From the NCBI RefSeq assembly GCF_037893185.1, contig NZ_CP140772.1, forward strand, positions 7,060,001 through 7,124,000: a stretch of DNA of 64,000 nt, given 5' to 3'. Shown here piece by piece: positions 1 through 8,740 of this stretch (positions are counted from its first letter, which is position 1; the number at the start of each line of letters is the position of its first letter). The DNA is from Chitinophaga sp. 180180018-3. Its GTDB lineage: Bacteria > Bacteroidota > Bacteroidia > Chitinophagales > Chitinophagaceae. The translations under genes and the position numbers were made by a program. The notes under the pieces were generated by a model. It was not told the DNA's origin. It did no database searches and worked only from the letters and a program-made list of their open reading frames with translations.

Positions 1-424
1 TTAGGTGCGGAAGTGAAATGACGTTAATTAACAAGTAAATTAGAAACCCTGGTATAAAAAGATAAAGGATCAGACGTAGATAAGTTTTAACAACGTAAGT
101 CTGATACTCTTCTTTTAATAACAAAAAACTGACTATCGGCAATGTAGAAGAAAATAGATACTGTATAGAGGCCGGTAAGGATTTCTCGTCCCATACATTC
201 CAAACCAGGGGTATTGCCATAACAGCCCATATATACTTTTCTATTTTATTCTTTCTGACTAGAAAAAATATTGCCGGGATGTTGATTAACTTAAGTCCAT
301 ATGTGAACAACTTACCAGGCAAAGGATCATTCCACATTACAAATGAATCCAGGAAAGCAATTATAGCCAGATTAAAAGATATGGCTGTATATATATTGAT
401 CTTGTAGCTCTTAAGACCCACCAA
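1..424 (-). CDS. Partial multi-spanning membrane protein, probably O-antigen polymerase (Wzy-like)
   Basis: An open minus-strand frame runs from about 424 to the window edge, so the C-terminus is missing. The roughly 140 visible residues contain about five hydrophobic segments with short loops (for example around INIYTAISFNLAIIAF and YLRLILYLFIPGFLIYLL), the layout of a Wzy polymerase or O-antigen ligase N-terminus. It is last in the minus-strand row exporter, chain-length protein, dehydrogenase, glycosyltransferase, and no other polymerase is visible, which supports the guess. The frame has only TTG (424) or GTG (421) near its beginning. An ATG at 434 lies in another frame and stops after seven codons; removing one G from the GGG at 417-419 would join it to this frame. 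It is therefore either a non-ATG start or a one-base frameshift. Family assignment is tentative. Confidence 0.5.
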   Translation of the reverse strand, partial: MVGLKSYKINIYTAISFNLAIIAFLDSFVMWNDPLPGKLFTYGLKLINIPAIFFLVRKNKIEKYIWAVMAIPLVWNVWDEKSLPASIQYLFSSTLPIVSFLLLKEEYQTYVVKTYLRLILYLFIPGFLIYLLINVISLPHL

Positions 425-573
425 TTAGTTTCATTTAATGCTTCGATATTGTTCAATAATTAATCCCAAATCAACCAAATACATAGCTTATTTTTCTTAA
501 ATTTAAATATCCGGTGGATAAAGTTAAGGAAAAACAAGAAGATAATAAGTTAAGAAAATAGTACCTATTACAT

Positions 574-1671
574 CTAGGATAGGGTCGACGTCTGATCAAA
601 GAAAGCAAGTCTTCTTCTTTCCTTAAATTCTACACCAATCAAGGGCATGTACATATCTTCAGACACTCTCTTTCCTTTCCATTGAATGATAAAATTCCGG
701 ATTTCATCGATATGCTCTGATACATTGTTAGCATAGCATCCAATATTTAATGCAAAGGGCACATCTTTAAAATCAGTATCATCGTATCCAATAATTATTG
801 GAAGCCCCCAGCTCAGATATTCTCTTACTTTAAGTGGACATGCTTCCTTCATTCCCTTTCTGTATAGGGCCAACGTACCAATGCCAATATCCATATTCTG
901 GTATAGTTCAGAAAGTTCCTGTTTATTCAGGTAACCATAAAAATGGACGTTGCTTTGAGCCGGATGATCATCATCGTAAAATCCCACTATATGAAAATTG
1001 AATTCGGGAAGCAGGGCTGCCATATGGACAACGGCGTCTTCACCTTGCCAGGGCTGCCCCGGAGAACCAACAAAAATAAGATCTATGCTCTTTTTTGTAC
1101 TATTTGAAGCAGTTATTTTATTAATGGGCCTGATACCATTAGCAATGACCTCTATTGGCTTTTTATAAGCATGAAACTGTTGACCGATTTCGTTTGTTAC
1201 TGTAACAAATCCCTTAACAGCATTAATAATCCTTTTTCTCCCGTACTTATAGATCAATTTATTAATCAGGCTGTAGGATAATTCTATCTCTTTGAGATCC
1301 AAAGAATTTACCTCCATTATAGAAGGAAAAGATCTTAATATTTTATCAAGATAAGGAAACCACATCCCCCCCTGTCTGTAATAAATGATTTCCGGTTTTA
1401 TCTCCTTCAGATACTGAAGTACTTCCTGAAAAGACAGCGCCTTACCTATAAATGTCCTTAATGAATTGAAATATAATAGAGATAATCTACTGCGTTCAAA
1501 TACCCTGAGATGTCGAACATCTATCAAAAATTTATTATCTGTCCGATAGGAAGTAAAACACACGAACACCTCATTCCCTTCACTCTCCCACATTTTTACC
1601 TGCATCTCCACCTTGTTCAACACTCCACTATTAGATACTATATCCCAATCCAATAAATAGGCAATTTTCAT
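574..1671 (-). CDS. GT4-family glycosyltransferase
   Basis: A 365-residue GT-B fold glycosyltransferase. The N-terminus (MKIAYLLDWD) has the first Rossmann strand, and the C-terminal half has the nucleotide-sugar site: the stretch LIFVGSPGQPWQGED near residue 205, then the EX7E-like element KEACPLKVREYLSWGLP near residue 283. It probably adds one sugar to the lipid-linked repeat at the inner face of the cytoplasmic membrane. It sits between the UDP-sugar dehydrogenase and the partial polymerase. The ATG at 1671 is preferred to the in-frame TTG just before it. A TAnnTTTG-like element (TATTTTTG, minus strand, 1721-1728) lies about 50 bp upstream without a well-spaced -33 partner. Donor and acceptor cannot be told from sequence. 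Confidence 0.85.
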   Translation of the reverse strand: MKIAYLLDWDIVSNSGVLNKVEMQVKMWESEGNEVFVCFTSYRTDNKFLIDVRHLRVFERSRLSLLYFNSLRTFIGKALSFQEVLQYLKEIKPEIIYYRQGGMWFPYLDKILRSFPSIMEVNSLDLKEIELSYSLINKLIYKYGRKRIINAVKGFVTVTNEIGQQFHAYKKPIEVIANGIRPINKITASNSTKKSIDLIFVGSPGQPWQGEDAVVHMAALLPEFNFHIVGFYDDDHPAQSNVHFYGYLNKQELSELYQNMDIGIGTLALYRKGMKEACPLKVREYLSWGLPIIIGYDDTDFKDVPFALNIGCYANNVSEHIDEIRNFIIQWKGKRVSEDMYMPLIGVEFKERRRLAFFDQTSTLS

Positions 1672-1875
1672 CAAAAAACATCAATAAGCTTTTTCGGATC
1701 ACCGGACTTATGTGATGCTGCAAAAATATATCACTTTTTCAAATTGCCATCTAAAATAGCATTCCGCTAACCGATATTCGCCAGTTTCTATCTTTTAATG
1801 CAATCCACAATCACACTAATTATGAAAGAAGATTTATCTTTATATGTGCCCACTAAATCTTCTACATAGATGATA

Positions 1876-3168
1876 TTACAATCTCCCATCAACAATATCA
1901 CGATCTAAAACTGATTTCGTGTCAAAAACAATTGTATTGTGATCATTTCTCAACAAATTGAAATCCATTTTTAGAAATTCGTTGTGCGCCACTGCCAATA
2001 TAATGGCATCATATTTATCATTGAGCTTTCCTGTCAGCTCAATTCCATATTCATGCTTTACTTCAATGGGATCTGCATGCATATCATACACATAAGTTTT
2101 TATTCCGAATTGACATAGCTCTTTATAAATATCGACTACCCTGGAGTTTCTAATATCCGGGCAATTTTCTTTAAAGGTAACTCCAAGAATTAACGCTTTG
2201 GCTCCATCAATTTTGTGTCCTTTTTTAATCATTAACTTAACTACCTTGTTGGCAACAAACATTCCCATATTATCATTTACTCTCCGCCCGGAAAGTATAA
2301 CCTGCGGATAATATCCCATCGCTTCTGCTTTATGCGCAAGATAATACGGGTCTACACCAATACAGTGGCCTCCAACTAAACCAGGTTTAAATTTAAGAAA
2401 ATTCCATTTAGTTCCGGCAGCTTCAATAACCTCAGTTGTATCAATTCCGATACGGTCAAAAATCAGCGCCAGCTCATTGACAAAACTAATATTAATATCT
2501 CGTTGAGCATTTTCAATAGCTTTAGATGCTTCTGCAACCTTAAGACTGGATGCTTTATGGGTTCCTGCCGAAATAATACTCTTATACAAATTATCAACAA
2601 CTTCTGCTATTTCCGGAGTAGAGCCAGATGTAACTTTTCTAATCTTTGTTAATGTGTTGACTTTGTCTCCCGGATTTATTCTTTCTGGTGAATACCCGCA
2701 ATAAAAATCTTTATTAAATTTCAGTCCTGAATATTTTTCCAATACAGGAACACATTCTTCTTCCGTACATCCTGGGTATACAGTAGACTCATAAATAATA
2801 ATATCCCCTTTTTTAATAACCTCTCCAAGCATTTTTGATGCTCCCAATAAAGGTCTGAGATCAGGCGCTTTATATTGATCTATTGGAGTAGGAACTGTTA
2901 CAATAAACACATTATACGCCTTAAGCTCACTTGATTCACTTGAAAATCGAATGCCTGAACCATTCCCGTCTCTTTTTACTATCAGTTTTTTCAGCTCATT
3001 CACATCAGCTTCCAGAGTGTGGTCTTCTCCTCTGCTCAATTCGGCTATTCGGGATTCATTTATGTCAAATCCAAGCACATCATATTTTTTCCCGAATTCC
3101 AGAGCCAGTGGCAGCCCAACATATCCCAGCCCAATGATGGCAATTTTTTTATTGTAATTCTGATTCAT
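1876..3168 (-). CDS. wbpA: UDP-GlcNAc/UDP-GalNAc 6-dehydrogenase (WbpA/TviB type)
   Basis: A 430-residue nucleotide-sugar dehydrogenase that oxidises C6 of UDP-N-acetylhexosamine to the uronate in two NAD-dependent steps. The N-terminal NAD-binding motif is GLGYVGLP at residues 13-20. The catalytic cysteine is in GGHCIGVDPYYL (Cys269). The KAIENAQRDINIS segment near residue 217 and the RRVND motif near 293 are typical of the TviB/WbpA branch, not of UDP-glucose dehydrogenase. It begins 26 bp after the chain-length gene. Its product would feed wbpB/wbpE/wbpD, which lie 18 kb away at 20335-23063 beside a decayed paralogue of this gene. The choice between GlcNAc and GalNAc substrate is inferred from that company. 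Confidence 0.88.
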   Translation of the reverse strand: MNQNYNKKIAIIGLGYVGLPLALEFGKKYDVLGFDINESRIAELSRGEDHTLEADVNELKKLIVKRDGNGSGIRFSSESSELKAYNVFIVTVPTPIDQYKAPDLRPLLGASKMLGEVIKKGDIIIYESTVYPGCTEEECVPVLEKYSGLKFNKDFYCGYSPERINPGDKVNTLTKIRKVTSGSTPEIAEVVDNLYKSIISAGTHKASSLKVAEASKAIENAQRDINISFVNELALIFDRIGIDTTEVIEAAGTKWNFLKFKPGLVGGHCIGVDPYYLAHKAEAMGYYPQVILSGRRVNDNMGMFVANKVVKLMIKKGHKIDGAKALILGVTFKENCPDIRNSRVVDIYKELCQFGIKTYVYDMHADPIEVKHEYGIELTGKLNDKYDAIILAVAHNEFLKMDFNLLRNDHNTIVFDTKSVLDRDIVDGRL

Positions 3169-3194
3169 AAAGAAAGATGCAAATTTAGATTGGT

Positions 3195-4277
3195 TCAGCT
3201 CATAATTTCTTTGTAGATCCTGTAGAACAAAAGTGTTAGTGAAGTCAGGAATCCACCAAGGATAGCTCCAATTACAATTCCCTTTAGCTCACCTAATTTC
3301 TTAATTTCCAGAGGTAATATTGGTCTATCGATGATTTGTATTACTGGCATTTCGCGCGCCATTGCAATTTTGCTAAGTTCTAAGTTTTTAACAACTTCGC
3401 CATATAAAGTTTGAAGCACTACTTTGTCGCGTAAAGCCAGCTCTGTACCAACACTAGCTACCTGCTTCGCCGGATTAACATTTAAGTCCTGTACACTAGC
3501 TGCCGAATAGGTTTTACGGTCAAGTAGTATTCTCATTGAATCTGCCTGCAATTGCAGTCGATCAACATTGGCTTTTGTTTTCTGTGTTTTAGTATCTATA
3601 TAGAAATCAATTGCTTCCTTTACCAGGGCTTCTGTCATCCTTAGAGAAAATGTATCGACGGGTGAAACCACTTCAACAGATATAAAACTTAATTTTTTAT
3701 CTACTTTCTCAACTTTCAGATTGTTTTTCACTATTATTTTCCGGATGGCATTGAGAACGCTATCCTGATCTAGTGTAAATGCACTCCTTTTCTCATTAAG
3801 AGGGAACTGAACATCGAACGGCTTTTTCTGCTTACTCCATGCTTTCCTTAGATTACTAAATCTGATAAAGCACTCCGCTAATGTCATTTGTTTATTCTGA
3901 TATTGTACAGGGGATAAGAGTGCTCTTTCAACAATAAGGCGGGTTTTGAGAAACTCCATGATATTATCACCTGCGAACAAACTTCCACCACTACCATTAT
4001 TAAGGTCAATTCCAAATTGACTAGCCAATCCTGAATAAGCACCAAGAGGGCTACTGGAATTATCCTCCAAAACAAAAGTCAGATCTGCTACATATTGAGG
4101 CTTAGACCGCAACGCAGATAATAACCCCAAAACAGCGCCTAAACAGGTGATTCCAAGGATTAGAAATTTCTTCTTCCAAAAGAATCTGCTCCATTCCTGT
4201 ATTTTTATGATTAGCTCTTTCAGAGAAATTTCATCTGCTCCGCCTTTATCCGTTGCTTGTTCCTTACCTTGTTCCAT
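3195..4277 (-). CDS. Wzz/GumC-type chain-length determinant (polysaccharide co-polymerase)
   Basis: A 360-residue inner-membrane polysaccharide co-polymerase that sets chain length with the polymerase and exporter. A Wzz domain follows a short cytoplasmic N-terminus: TM1 is near KFLILGITCLGAVLGLLSAL, a long periplasmic helical region follows, and TM2 is near GIVIGAILGGFLTSLTLLF at the C-terminus, after the proline-rich IDRPILPLEIK that precedes TM2 in this family. There is no C-terminal tyrosine-kinase (BY-kinase) domain, so any kinase must be encoded elsewhere. I chose the ATG giving MEQGKEQ, 25 bp after the exporter stop. The longer frame starts with TTG at 4331, overlaps the exporter and gives an unconvincing N-terminus. 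Confidence 0.85.
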   Translation of the reverse strand: MEQGKEQATDKGGADEISLKELIIKIQEWSRFFWKKKFLILGITCLGAVLGLLSALRSKPQYVADLTFVLEDNSSSPLGAYSGLASQFGIDLNNGSGGSLFAGDNIMEFLKTRLIVERALLSPVQYQNKQMTLAECFIRFSNLRKAWSKQKKPFDVQFPLNEKRSAFTLDQDSVLNAIRKIIVKNNLKVEKVDKKLSFISVEVVSPVDTFSLRMTEALVKEAIDFYIDTKTQKTKANVDRLQLQADSMRILLDRKTYSAASVQDLNVNPAKQVASVGTELALRDKVVLQTLYGEVVKNLELSKIAMAREMPVIQIIDRPILPLEIKKLGELKGIVIGAILGGFLTSLTLLFYRIYKEIMS

Positions 4278-4302
4278 TAAAAAAACTTTAATTTTAATAA
4301 TT

Positions 4303-6765
4303 TTATTTTGCTCTGGTAAGAATTGTAACAATTATCAAGGCGATTGAAGCAATACTGCTGCCTAATCCGATAAGCTCCTGGCTGGTCAATGGTCTTTTCT
4401 CTCTCTTACTTGGTACATACACCTCTGCACCTGGTTTCACTTTGGGATATTTGTTGAAAAGAAATATTTTCTTAGTGCTTTTGACCTCTCCGTTTGGATA
4501 TACAATATAACTACGCCTCTTTAGTGCAGACGAAGTAAATCCGCCCGATCCCCGTATGTAATCTCTAAAAGAATAAGATTTGTCGTAACGAATTTTCTTG
4601 GGAAAATAAATTTCACCAAACAATTGGATCGTCTGCAATTTTTTCGGGACCTTTAAAACATCGCCCTCTTCCAATAACAAATCATATTTGGAACCAGGTT
4701 TTTTCACCACATTCTCAAGATTAATACCCAATAACTGATATTTTCTTTGCATCATGTTTCTGACACTTGAAATAACCGAACTATCTTCCAGCTTATTATA
4801 GAAAAGAGCTAATTTGTTATTTAGCAATGCACTGTCGCTACTGTTGATATATGTTTTTCTTAGTAGCAAAGCCCCCTCAGGGAAAGCCTCTTCTCTCAGC
4901 CCTCCTGCCCGCTTGATAACATCCGAAATCCGTTCACCCTTATTTACTATAGAATATGCCCCAGGATACAAAACCTGTCCCTCTATAGATATATTTGTTT
5001 GCTCGCTGTATGCTGGTGATCTACGTATAATAACTTCATCAAATGGCTCCAACATCACCTGTTGACCTGAAATATTGCCCAAGTCGGCACTTATATCAAA
5101 TTGCTGTACAATAGCTCTAAGGCTATCTTCTCTAATGTAATCCCCCTTTCTTATTCTCCTCGAGATTTCCACATGCTTCAACGACGCAGCATCTCTTAAT
5201 CCACCAGATAATAAGATTAGATCCTCCAGCCGCATGCTATCCGCAAAAGGGAAAGTACCTGGGTTATTAATCTCCCCAAGTATTGTTACAAAATATGGCT
5301 GTTTCAAATCTGATTTAGAAAATATAATAACACTGTCTTCCTTTCTAACTGGCAAGTCCGTTTTCCCATTTACAATGTCATGTACATTAAAACTAATGAT
5401 AGCAGGTGTAAAGTCATCCTGCAAGCGGCGAATGATTCCCCTGTTCAATGATGCTTCTTCCCGTACTCCATCTGCTTTTTTGATAAGACGTCCCACTGTC
5501 ATTCCATCCTCAAGACCATAATTCCCAGGGTGAAATACTGCACCGGAGATGGTAACCCGGTTACTGAAACGGTTTAAAATTGAATCAATAAAGAATTGAT
5601 CACCGGATTTAAGTTTGAAAGAACTCACCTGATCTGCCGGAATATTAACGACCTCCCGTTCCTTCTTATTTATTCTATATGCAGTGATATTCTCTCTGAA
5701 GGATCCGTCTGTGTATCCTCCGGCATAATCTATTATATTCTGCAGTGTTTCATTATCCTTTGCTTCAAAAATGGCAGGTCTTTTTACCTCACCAATTAGC
5801 TCTACTCTGGTTTTATATGGATTTACCTTTATAATATCCTGATCTTGTAACACAATATTGTTTGTCAGGTCTCCTTTGGTAATAAAATCATATAAGTCAA
5901 AAGTATTGATGATCTGGCCACTTCGAATTACCTGAATATTACGAAAAGAACCATTATCGTCCGGGCCGCCAGATACATACAATGCATTAGCTACAGTGGC
6001 AAGAGAAGGCAATGTATAGGTTCCGGGCCTCTGAATATCCCCTATCATCAACACGCGGATACTCCTAATATCCCCCAAAGAAATCTGCACAAAGGTTTTG
6101 CCTGTAGTTATAGTAGAATAGATAGCAGACAATTGTTTGGTAATCCTCGTTTTTGCTTCTTCCATTGTCAATCCGTTCACATAAACCGGCCCAAGGTTAG
6201 GGACACGAATGTAACCTTCACTGGTTACAATTAATTTATATTGAACCTCAGCATATCCATAAACGTCAATCAAAATTTGATCATCTGCCGCCAATCTATA
6301 ATTTTTGGGAGTGGGTATCCTCAAATTAGGCTCAAATGTTAAATTCTTATTGCTAAATAACTCTGCACCAAAAATTTTCTTCCTTTTGATATCCTCAGGA
6401 TTCCCATTTTGCCTGAACAAATCCACCCGACTGGTATCTGAATCGTTGAACGATCGTCCCGAATACTGATCATTTTGTTTGAATAATTCTGAACTCTTTC
6501 TGGTATCCAGTATCTGATCCAAGCCCATCGCCTGTATCCTACTTTTCAACTTGTCCGCCTCTGACGCCGGAATTCCCTTCTTTTGCGCATATGAACCAAT
6601 ATCGTCAGTAGTCAAATTATTCCGCTTCATTTCAACCACGATATTCCTAATCTGAGCGTCAGTAAAATTATCAACATTTACATTTTGGACCTGTGCTGCC
6701 ACATTCGTAGCCAAACAAATGCTAACAAACAGGAACAGTTGGACCAACAATAATTTTCTTAACAT
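4303..6765 (-). CDS. Wza-type outer-membrane polysaccharide export protein with SLBB repeats
   Basis: An 820-residue export channel for capsular or exopolysaccharide. A signal peptide (MLRKLLLVQLFLFVSICLATNVAAQ) is followed by a Poly_export domain near residues 160-245 (PKNYRLAADDQILIDVYGYAE) and several SLBB domains, recognisable by repeated GxVxxPGxY-like strands (MIGDIQRPGTYTL, ISGAVFHPGNYGL, ILGEINNPGTFPF, IEGQVLYPGAYSI). The C-terminus ends in a hydrophobic stretch (LIGLGSSIASIALIIVTIL). It is about twice the length of E. coli Wza, as is usual for SLBB-rich Bacteroidota proteins. No lipobox cysteine is evident. It is first in the minus-strand row behind the promoter at 6840-6847. Confidence 0.92.
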   Translation of the reverse strand: MLRKLLLVQLFLFVSICLATNVAAQVQNVNVDNFTDAQIRNIVVEMKRNNLTTDDIGSYAQKKGIPASEADKLKSRIQAMGLDQILDTRKSSELFKQNDQYSGRSFNDSDTSRVDLFRQNGNPEDIKRKKIFGAELFSNKNLTFEPNLRIPTPKNYRLAADDQILIDVYGYAEVQYKLIVTSEGYIRVPNLGPVYVNGLTMEEAKTRITKQLSAIYSTITTGKTFVQISLGDIRSIRVLMIGDIQRPGTYTLPSLATVANALYVSGGPDDNGSFRNIQVIRSGQIINTFDLYDFITKGDLTNNIVLQDQDIIKVNPYKTRVELIGEVKRPAIFEAKDNETLQNIIDYAGGYTDGSFRENITAYRINKKEREVVNIPADQVSSFKLKSGDQFFIDSILNRFSNRVTISGAVFHPGNYGLEDGMTVGRLIKKADGVREEASLNRGIIRRLQDDFTPAIISFNVHDIVNGKTDLPVRKEDSVIIFSKSDLKQPYFVTILGEINNPGTFPFADSMRLEDLILLSGGLRDAASLKHVEISRRIRKGDYIREDSLRAIVQQFDISADLGNISGQQVMLEPFDEVIIRRSPAYSEQTNISIEGQVLYPGAYSIVNKGERISDVIKRAGGLREEAFPEGALLLRKTYINSSDSALLNNKLALFYNKLEDSSVISSVRNMMQRKYQLLGINLENVVKKPGSKYDLLLEEGDVLKVPKKLQTIQLFGEIYFPKKIRYDKSYSFRDYIRGSGGFTSSALKRRSYIVYPNGEVKSTKKIFLFNKYPKVKPGAEVYVPSKREKRPLTSQELIGLGSSIASIALIIVTILTRAK

Positions 6766-6831
6766 GTATTATAGGATATAAACTTTCTCGAATATCTTTT
6801 TTGGAATCATTATTTATGCAGCTGCTGCCAA

Positions 6832-7061
6832 TTAAGGTGCAAAGCTATTAAAAATAACATATAAAATGTTAGCCTCAGGTACTTTAAAAGTGAATCCTTA
6901 CTGTCGCTTCTCAAAAATTCATCCCAAACTGCAAATACCTGACCAATTATCATTCTGGAGTTAATCCAAGGCAAAATATTATACATACAAATCATGTGTT
7001 ATATAATATCCATTAAGATTTCATATTGATTGTTATGAGAGACGGATCTGTTTAGCCTATG
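6832..7061 (-). repeat. Polysaccharide-operon leader, copy 1
   Basis: This upstream region matches 23413-23634 in three blocks: the promoter block (minus -7 element plus AT-rich tract, about 6834-6868), the block gcaaatacctgaccaat (6931-6947), and a block at 7032-7060 whose core is agagacggatctgttt. Blocks 2 and 3 are about 85 bp apart here and about 79 bp apart in copy 2. The sequence between blocks has diverged. The conserved blocks are candidate binding sites for a regulator or an upstream RNA element. The short minus-strand frame inside this region is not convincing as a gene. Confidence 0.6.
6840..6847 (-). promoter_or_regulatory. Promoter -7 element of the exporter operon
   Basis: Read on the minus strand the octamer is TAGCTTTG, an exact TAnnTTTG match, about 75 bp before the exporter start. 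The flanking sequence, including an AT-rich tract upstream, recurs at 23423-23430 in front of the decayed dehydrogenase copy. That conservation supports it being the working start site. A clear -33 TTTG is not present. Confidence 0.6.
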
Positions 7062-7378
7062 TTTAAATTGTTCGTTAATTTATTTGAACTATAGCCATTC
7101 CGATTAATCAATGTGTGAAAAATATATTAATAATTAATTAAATATATTTCTCGTTATATTACTTTAACTGGCTTTTCATTTATTTGTATTCTGCTGATAA
7201 ATTTTGCATATCTGGCTGTTCATCAATCATCATTAAGTGAAAAAAACATTATGTAATTAATGAGCACGGTAAATTATAATATGTTATATGCAATAGATTA
7301 ATTATAATTTTATTATCTATTTTAAAAATATAAGTATATTAATATTATTACTTAACCACTGAAGAGTGTTAATTAAGT

Positions 7379-7754
7379 ATGGAACAACTACACCAGAAAG
7401 GATATTATGTGATCTTGTTGCTTATTACATTTTATGTTGAGACCCTGTCAGCATCAACGAAAATTTTTACACTTCTGGGTGTAAGATCCCAATTTGCTTC
7501 ATGATATTGCTCAAGCCCAGCATATAGGGCTAAAAAAATGTTCTGTTAAAGATCTTTACAACTCTTCCGATTTCCAAAATCAACTTATATTTGCTGTCAA
7601 ACTAAATTCTGTAATAAAGCCAGAGGTTACGTACACAGACCATCAAGATGTACTTGCTCAGAAGCTTACAATTATTCATCCTTGGTGTAACCAAATAGAA
7701 TTGGAAATTATTCTGATCATTTACTTTTTCAAGAGTTCTTTGTCTATATTCTAA
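7379..7754 (+). pseudogene. Possible broken small gene of unknown function
   Basis: Two short overlapping plus-strand frames could be one gene with a frameshift near 7500. The first, starting with ATG at 7379, ends after 41 residues with the stop at 7502-7504. The second has no ATG; it opens at TTG 7494 and gives 86 residues that look protein-like (for example HIGLKKCSVKDLYNSSDF and VLAQKLTIIHPWC). Joined, they would encode about 124 residues. I do not recognise the family. The surroundings (7060-7378 and 7755-7929) are very AT-rich with nothing else recognisable. It may equally be non-coding. Confidence 0.25.
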
Positions 7755-7929
7755 GTTCATATGCTGAGATATTCATGAAATTAGTTTTCGTGTTGTTTAT
7801 AAATTGTTTAGGTTGTTATCATTATTTACTAATGATGACCAGGAAACACATTATATTTCACGCCTATATTTGTTGGTATCCTTCTAATTATCCCTTTAAT
7901 GCCCCGCGGGTTTTAGCTATAAAATAAAT

Positions 7930-8721
7930 ATGAAAAGTTCTACACTAATCTTGTGTTTGTTCGCATCACTGTCATCGATGTTGTTCAGTTGTAAAAAAGA
8001 TGGAGACTTGGCGCCTCAATTCCTTATAGACACTGTTTATCTTGGAGGAAAAGAACACTGGCACACTATGTCTGTACATCCGGCATATATGAAAGTTGAT
8101 ACAGGGGGGTGGCTAAAGTTGGTAGATTCTTCCAGTGTTCTGGGGGCACAGGCAAAAATGGTCACTATGGATGCTGCCAGGTATATGAGTAAAGATTTTA
8201 CACTAAATCTTAATGTACGGTTAAACAATCTATGTAACTCACTAAACCTCGACCGGCTCACGCCTCCTAATAATGATGGTTTCGGAGAGAGCAATGAGAC
8301 CAACGATGATAATATCAATGAAGCCGGATTTTCAATGGCAATTGTATTTCCAAATTATCCTTACAGGATTATCTTTGCAATACTTAAGGCACAGGATTAC
8401 AACACTTCAAAAAATCTTGAGATCTGGAGGGTTATAAACGGCAGCAAAAAAGGATATTATATATTCCAGCGCATTTATAGTGGGAAGGCCATACAGCTGA
8501 ATAAAGTTCATGCTTTATCTTTCCATATCACTTACAAGGATGGTGCACAATGGAACGGCACCCTTAGTATAGACAAAAAGGTTGTCGTAAAGAGTACCTT
8601 CGGCATGTCTAATACTTATGCAGGCCTCGGTTCATGGCTCTTCCAGTGTAAAGGCACTACACCTCATCCAGTAGTATTTGAAGTAAAAGATATGACTATT
8701 GCCAGCATAAAAGACAATTGA
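7930..8721 (+). CDS. Putative exported lipoprotein of unknown function
   Basis: A 263-residue protein with a lipoprotein signal peptide: MKSSTLILCLFASLSSMLFSCKKD, with a lipobox ending at Cys21. The remainder is rich in beta-strand-like segments with aromatic residues (DFTLNLNVRLNNLCNSL, AGFSMAIVFPNYPYRIIFAIL, KVHALSFHITYKDGAQWNGTLSIDKK). This resembles a concanavalin-type beta-sandwich, but I cannot name a family. It is first in a plus-strand row with the GT56-like enzyme (19-bp gap) and the flippase. That suggests a role in the polysaccharide locus, for example surface binding or processing, but this is inference. Confidence 0.7.
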   Translation: MKSSTLILCLFASLSSMLFSCKKDGDLAPQFLIDTVYLGGKEHWHTMSVHPAYMKVDTGGWLKLVDSSSVLGAQAKMVTMDAARYMSKDFTLNLNVRLNNLCNSLNLDRLTPPNNDGFGESNETNDDNINEAGFSMAIVFPNYPYRIIFAILKAQDYNTSKNLEIWRVINGSKKGYYIFQRIYSGKAIQLNKVHALSFHITYKDGAQWNGTLSIDKKVVVKSTFGMSNTYAGLGSWLFQCKGTTPHPVVFEVKDMTIASIKDN

Positions 8722-8740
8722 TCCATACATTTGCTTATTT

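Noticed and set aside
6810..6995. 61-residue minus-strand frame in the exporter leader
   Set aside because: It overlaps the promoter and is not conserved as protein in leader copy 2, which has different reading frames there.
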